This document shows positions 5,591 to 7,322 of a DNA stretch of 7,322 bases, in pieces. Position 1 is the first letter of the stretch; each line of letters starts with the position of its first letter. The stretch lies in assembly GCF_044759095.2 (NCBI RefSeq), contig NZ_JBIYSM020000080.1, positions 1 to 7,322 on the forward strand. The letters run 5' to 3'. A model generated the notes under the pieces. The model saw only the letters and a list, made by a program, of their open reading frames with translations, was not told where the DNA came from and did no database searches. The DNA is from JBIYSM02 sp044759095. Its GTDB lineage: Bacteria; Bacillota; Bacilli; Brevibacillales; Brevibacillaceae. Made by a program: the position numbers and the translations under genes.

Positions 5591-5792
5591 AGAAGAAGCA
5601 TGTTTCCGTTCTTCGCTCCGGTCTACGCCCTTCAAGGATCCATAGATTGTCCGCTCCGCAACGATTCGCGGGGGAGCGCCAAAGCAGTAGCCGCTCCGCA
5701 GTTCATACAGAGTGACGCTCCTCATTCCCGCGAATTCGTCGCTTCGCTGGTTGGGCTGCGCTAGTCGCTCCGCCCGGAAATATGCTTCTTCT
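5591..5792. repeat. 202-bp element bounded by 18-bp inverted repeats
   Basis: AGAAGAAGCATGTTTCCG (5591-5608) and CGGAAATATGCTTCTTCT (5775-5792) are complementary at 17 of 18 positions. Inside is a second stem, ACGATTCGCGGG (5661-5672) with CCCGCGAATTCGT (5727-5739), one base bulged. There is also a 10-bp direct repeat CCGCTCCGCA at 5651-5660 and 5691-5700. No target duplication is visible at the outer edges and there is no coding frame, so it is either a MITE-like element or a folded RNA gene. Confidence 0.6.
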
Positions 5793-5802
5793 CATTACTG
5801 TT

Positions 5803-5855
5803 GTTTCTCAAAAGCGAAACGCTCCTGTAAACAGGAGCGCAGTTTGTTGAGAAAC
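5803..5855. repeat. Long hairpin with two stacked stems
   Basis: The outer stem GTTTCTCAA (5803-5811) / TTGAGAAAC (5847-5855) and the inner stem CGCTCCTGT (5820-5828) / ACAGGAGCG (5831-5839) are both perfect 9-bp matches. No T-tract follows on either strand, which argues against an intrinsic terminator. Confidence 0.65.
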
Positions 5856-5979
5856 CAATGGTTTGTAGAGGGACCGAATCCTCCAGCTACCCGCGAGCTG
5901 TGACGACCTGCTGGCGTAGGGACGTGGGCGCGGGGATCAAGCAGCGCCACCCCTGAGAAAACTTCGTAGTGACGCGGCT

Positions 5980-6013
5980 TTGCCAGCCTGCCAACCCCTT
6001 GGCGGGCTGGCAA
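5980..6013. repeat. 15-bp hairpin with CCCC loop
   Basis: TTGCCAGCCTGCCAA (5980-5994) and TTGGCGGGCTGGCAA (5999-6013) pair along 15 bp, with one G-U pair or mismatch depending on strand, around a four-base loop. Short flanking matches (CTTCG / CGAAG) could lengthen it. No T-tract follows, so it is not a standard terminator for the converging or upstream gene. Confidence 0.7.
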
Positions 6014-6078
6014 CGAAGCGGAGCAAAGAGAACGCCTCCTTTTTCCTCAAAAAATGCCGGCTTGTTTTCACGAGACAC

Positions 6079-6456
6079 TTACTCCGATTTCAGGATGGTT
6101 TCCAGGGCGGCTGAATCGTAACCGACGATCAGATTTTTCCCATCGGTGATAATCGGCTTTTTTAACAGCTGGGGTTTTTCACTCAAGAGAGTAAGCAGTT
6201 CGGAAACAGTCAGTTCCTCAATATTGACACCCAACTGCTTGAATTCCTGACTGCGGGTCGCCAATAATTCATCCATGCCCTGCTTGGTGAGTTTCGCAAT
6301 TTCCATCAATTCATCTACAGTTGGCGGCTTTTTCAGCAGATGTCTTTCCTCGTAGTTGACCCCGTGCTTGGTCAGCCACGCTTTTGTCTTGATCGCGGAT
6401 GTGGAGCTCGGATACGTAAAAAATGTTATCTTTTTTGCTGTCGTTTGGTTCGCCAT
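6079..6456 (-). CDS. Spx-like ArsC-family regulator lacking the redox CxxC
   Basis: The 125-residue protein aligns along its length with Spx, which binds the RNA polymerase alpha C-terminal domain and switches thiol-stress genes on. Conserved landmarks are KAWL (25-28), G at the Spx Gly52 place in LTKQGMDELLATRS, LGVNIEEL, and PQLLKKPIITDGKNLIVGYD. Spx senses oxidation through TSPSCTSC. Here the same place reads TYPSSTSA, so Cys10 becomes Ser18 (codon TCC) and Cys13 becomes Ala21 (GCG), and the next Arg is Ile. There is no cysteine in the whole protein. The RR before PII in Spx is KK. The start at 6456 has GGAGG 8 bases upstream. It lies directly downstream of an Rrf2 gene, as in the saiR-spxA2 pair of B. 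anthracis. It is probably a thiol-blind polymerase-binding factor whose activity is set by its amount. Confidence 0.88.
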   Translation of the reverse strand: MANQTTAKKITFFTYPSSTSAIKTKAWLTKHGVNYEERHLLKKPPTVDELMEIAKLTKQGMDELLATRSQEFKQLGVNIEELTVSELLTLLSEKPQLLKKPIITDGKNLIVGYDSAALETILKSE

Positions 6457-6508
6457 TTTCTATTCCTCCACTTTATAATCAGTTATATTTTTTATCACAG
6501 TTTAACCT

Positions 6509-6543
6509 TAAGAAAAAGCGGACGTGCCAGGAATGAATCCGCT
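6509..6543 (-). terminator. Terminator-like hairpin in the leader of the Spx-like gene
   Basis: On the minus strand, AGCGGA and TCCGCT pair around a 15-base loop, followed by TTTTCTT. Outer TTAAG/CTTAA matches could extend it. It lies after the predicted start site (near 6548) and before the start codon at 6456. It could end the Rrf2 transcript or act as an attenuator for the Spx-like gene. Confidence 0.5.
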
Positions 6544-6554
6544 ACTTAACTATA

Positions 6555-6583
6555 ACTATAATTGTAACAGTTGAATTTGTCAA
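6555..6583 (-). promoter_or_regulatory. Strong SigA-type promoter of the Spx-like gene
   Basis: TTGACA (6578-6583) and TATAGT (6555-6560) on the minus strand are spaced by exactly 17 bases. The -35 box begins three bases after the stop codon of the Rrf2 gene. A partial dyad AACT...AGTT at 6554-6572 covers the -10 box and could be a repressor site. Confidence 0.8.
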
Positions 6584-6586
6584 TTC

Positions 6587-7033
6587 CTATTCCTTGCATG
6601 TTTTTTCCGTGTTTCCTTGTTTGACCTTTTCAAGAACACCGCTGATTGTCAGGTTTTCCAGGCACCTTTCGAAGTATCTTTCCGCTTCGTCATAAATGTC
6701 GTCCATGACCGATCCAATATTGATTGTGACCCGACAACCGCACGGACTTTCCGGATTCCCCGATTTCCAGGAGGGCTTCAACGTACCCTTGGATGTCAAA
6801 TGATACAGTTCTGCCAAGGTGACTTTGTCAGGATCGCAATTCAGAATAAAACCGCCGCCCACTCCTTCTTTCGCGGTAATGTAGTTGTTTTTCCGCAGCA
6901 AGGCCAATACCTTTCTCACTCTGGTGGGATGCGTGCAAATATTTGCCGCGATCTTCTCGCTTGTTGCCATTCGATCCGGAAGGTTGGCCAACAGGACCAG
7001 ACTGTGTACGGCAATGTTGAATTCGCTTGTCAT
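6587..7033 (-). CDS. Rrf2-family transcriptional regulator, SaiR-like
   Basis: The 148-residue protein has the Rrf2 winged-helix layout. FNIAVHSLVLLANL begins it, and a helix-turn-helix region with TSEKIAANICTHPTRVRKVL follows at about residues 24-43. The wing GVGGGFIL comes next (57-64), then VTLAELYHLT and a dimer helix IGSVMDDIYDEAER. Cysteines at 98 and 100 (SPCGCR) lie in the loop where IscR/NsrR members bind a cluster, but the three-cysteine pattern is not present. In B. anthracis the Rrf2 protein SaiR represses spxA2 from the gene just upstream. The same order here makes control of the Spx-like gene likely. The start is ATG 7033, with GGGAGG 7 bases upstream. The in-frame ATG 7060 has no binding site and lies at the predicted transcription start. 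Confidence 0.88.
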   Translation of the reverse strand: MTSEFNIAVHSLVLLANLPDRMATSEKIAANICTHPTRVRKVLALLRKNNYITAKEGVGGGFILNCDPDKVTLAELYHLTSKGTLKPSWKSGNPESPCGCRVTINIGSVMDDIYDEAERYFERCLENLTISGVLEKVKQGNTEKTCKE

Positions 7034-7069
7034 CTGACCGCCTCCCTCACGTAATGCCATGTGGAAACT

Positions 7070-7098
7070 AGAATACCAGATCGCCTCTGTTCTTTCAA
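7070..7098 (-). promoter_or_regulatory. Predicted promoter of the Rrf2 gene
   Basis: TTGAAA (7093-7098) and TATTCT (7070-7075) on the minus strand are spaced by 17 bases, with TG one base before the -10 box. The start falls near 7063, giving a leader of about 30 bases to ATG 7033. Confidence 0.65.
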
Positions 7099-7157
7099 TT
7101 CCGGTTGCACTTTCAACTGTTCATACAAGAAAACCCTCCCGACTTTAGCTATCCTCG

Positions 7158-7267
7158 ACCCACTCGGCGGTAGCTATCGCTGAGCCGAGTGGGGTCCCTT
7201 TTTTCGCCGGGCGGGGCCCCGAACACTTTCCAAGTGGCTGTATTCGATGTCCATTTTTATAAATTCT
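7158..7267 (+). repeat. Dispersed GC-rich structured repeat, copy C (most complete)
   Basis: It begins with CCCACTCGGC (7159-7168), whose perfect complement GCCGAGTGGG lies at 7184-7193 and is followed by GTCCC and a six-base T-run, so the hairpin looks like a plus-strand terminator. GGGGTCCC (7191-7198) can instead pair with GGGGCCCC (7213-7220), and the two stems overlap. The rest matches copy A to 7267. No gene on the plus strand precedes it within the window. It lies about 95 bases upstream of the predicted Rrf2 start site. TAGCTATC occurs both inside it (7171) and just before it (7146). Confidence 0.85.
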
Positions 7268-7322
7268 ACCCTGAAAATCTAAGTGACTTAGAACAGGCCT
7301 TTTTGGCAATAGCAAACTAAGC
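7268..7322. other. Window end, no gene seen
   Basis: The last 55 bases are AT-rich. They contain only a small dyad, CTAAGT-G-ACTTAG, and no open frame with a ribosome binding site. Confidence 0.5.

Larger units (their letters stand above)
5580..6078. other. Gene-free stretch rich in inverted repeats
   Basis: Between repeat B and the Spx-like gene I find no convincing gene. The open frames on both strands are short, overlap one another, and run through inverted repeats. The stretch holds a 202-bp element with terminal inverted repeats (5591-5792), a long hairpin (5803-5855), smaller stems such as GTGGGCGC (5924-5931) with GCGCCAC (5944-5950), and a 15-bp hairpin (5980-6013). Four copies of GCTCCG recur at 5615, 5653, 5693 and 5767. 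Confidence 0.6.

Noticed and set aside
5525..6078. Several 62-72 codon frames on both strands in the inverted-repeat stretch
   Set aside because: They overlap each other, run through hairpin arms, and lack a consistent start signal or recognisable sequence.
6617..7054. 145-codon plus-strand frame opposite the Rrf2 gene
   Set aside because: It is the antisense shadow of a clear Rrf2 regulator.
1..7267. Whole window as a composite transposon between direct repeats A and C
   Set aside because: The repeats carry no transposase or typical terminal inverted ends, a third copy lies inside, and the genes between look like ordinary chromosomal genes.

Overview
The window looks like chromosomal DNA of an endospore-forming Bacillota, most like Brevibacillus or a relative in the Paenibacillaceae. 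The evidence is strong GGAGG-type ribosome binding sites, TTG/GTG starts, SigA-type promoters with extended -10 boxes, an Rrf2 (SaiR-like) plus Spx-family gene pair, a Gram-positive LexA-type box, and a guanidine-I riboswitch ahead of YkkC/YkkD-type sequence. The genus is a judgement from protein resemblance, not a search result. I see no tRNA, rRNA, CRISPR array, transposase or phage gene.

Left part, 1-2300, genes on the minus strand. The window opens inside a copy (A) of a GC-rich dispersed repeat. Then come an intrinsic terminator, a full-length long-form rsgA (ribosome-assembly GTPase), a 24-codon upstream ORF whose ribosome binding site can pair with its own 3' end, a small membrane protein with a Gly/Asp-rich tail, and a YiiX/C92-type permuted papain-like hydrolase.

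Middle, 2300-4230. A plus-strand DUF457/YdjM-type membrane metal-dependent hydrolase faces a 72-residue WYL-domain mini-protein on the minus strand. The mini-protein's predicted start site is covered by a near-consensus LexA (SOS) box. Next, a guanidine-I riboswitch with an overlapping terminator leads into a decayed small multidrug resistance (guanidine exporter) locus. There the N-terminus of a YkkC-like protein is joined in frame, through a stop codon, to the C-terminal part of a YkkD-like protein.

Right part, 4230-7322. A plus-strand fliB-type flagellin lysine N-methylase is followed immediately by repeat copy B. A gene-poor stretch of about 570 bases follows, packed with inverted repeats and including a 202-bp element with 18-bp terminal inverted repeats. 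On the minus strand, an Rrf2 regulator lies upstream of an Spx-like protein that has lost both cysteines of the redox CxxC. Between these two genes lie a strong promoter and a terminator-like leader hairpin. Repeat copy C closes the window in the same orientation as A and B.

The genes do not form one pathway. The best-supported functional units are the Rrf2-Spx pair, the riboswitch plus SMR remnant, and the LexA box plus WYL gene. The most unusual signals are the redox-dead Spx homologue, the ykkC::ykkD chimera under a well-preserved riboswitch, the SOS-box WYL mini-protein, and the three-copy structured repeat.
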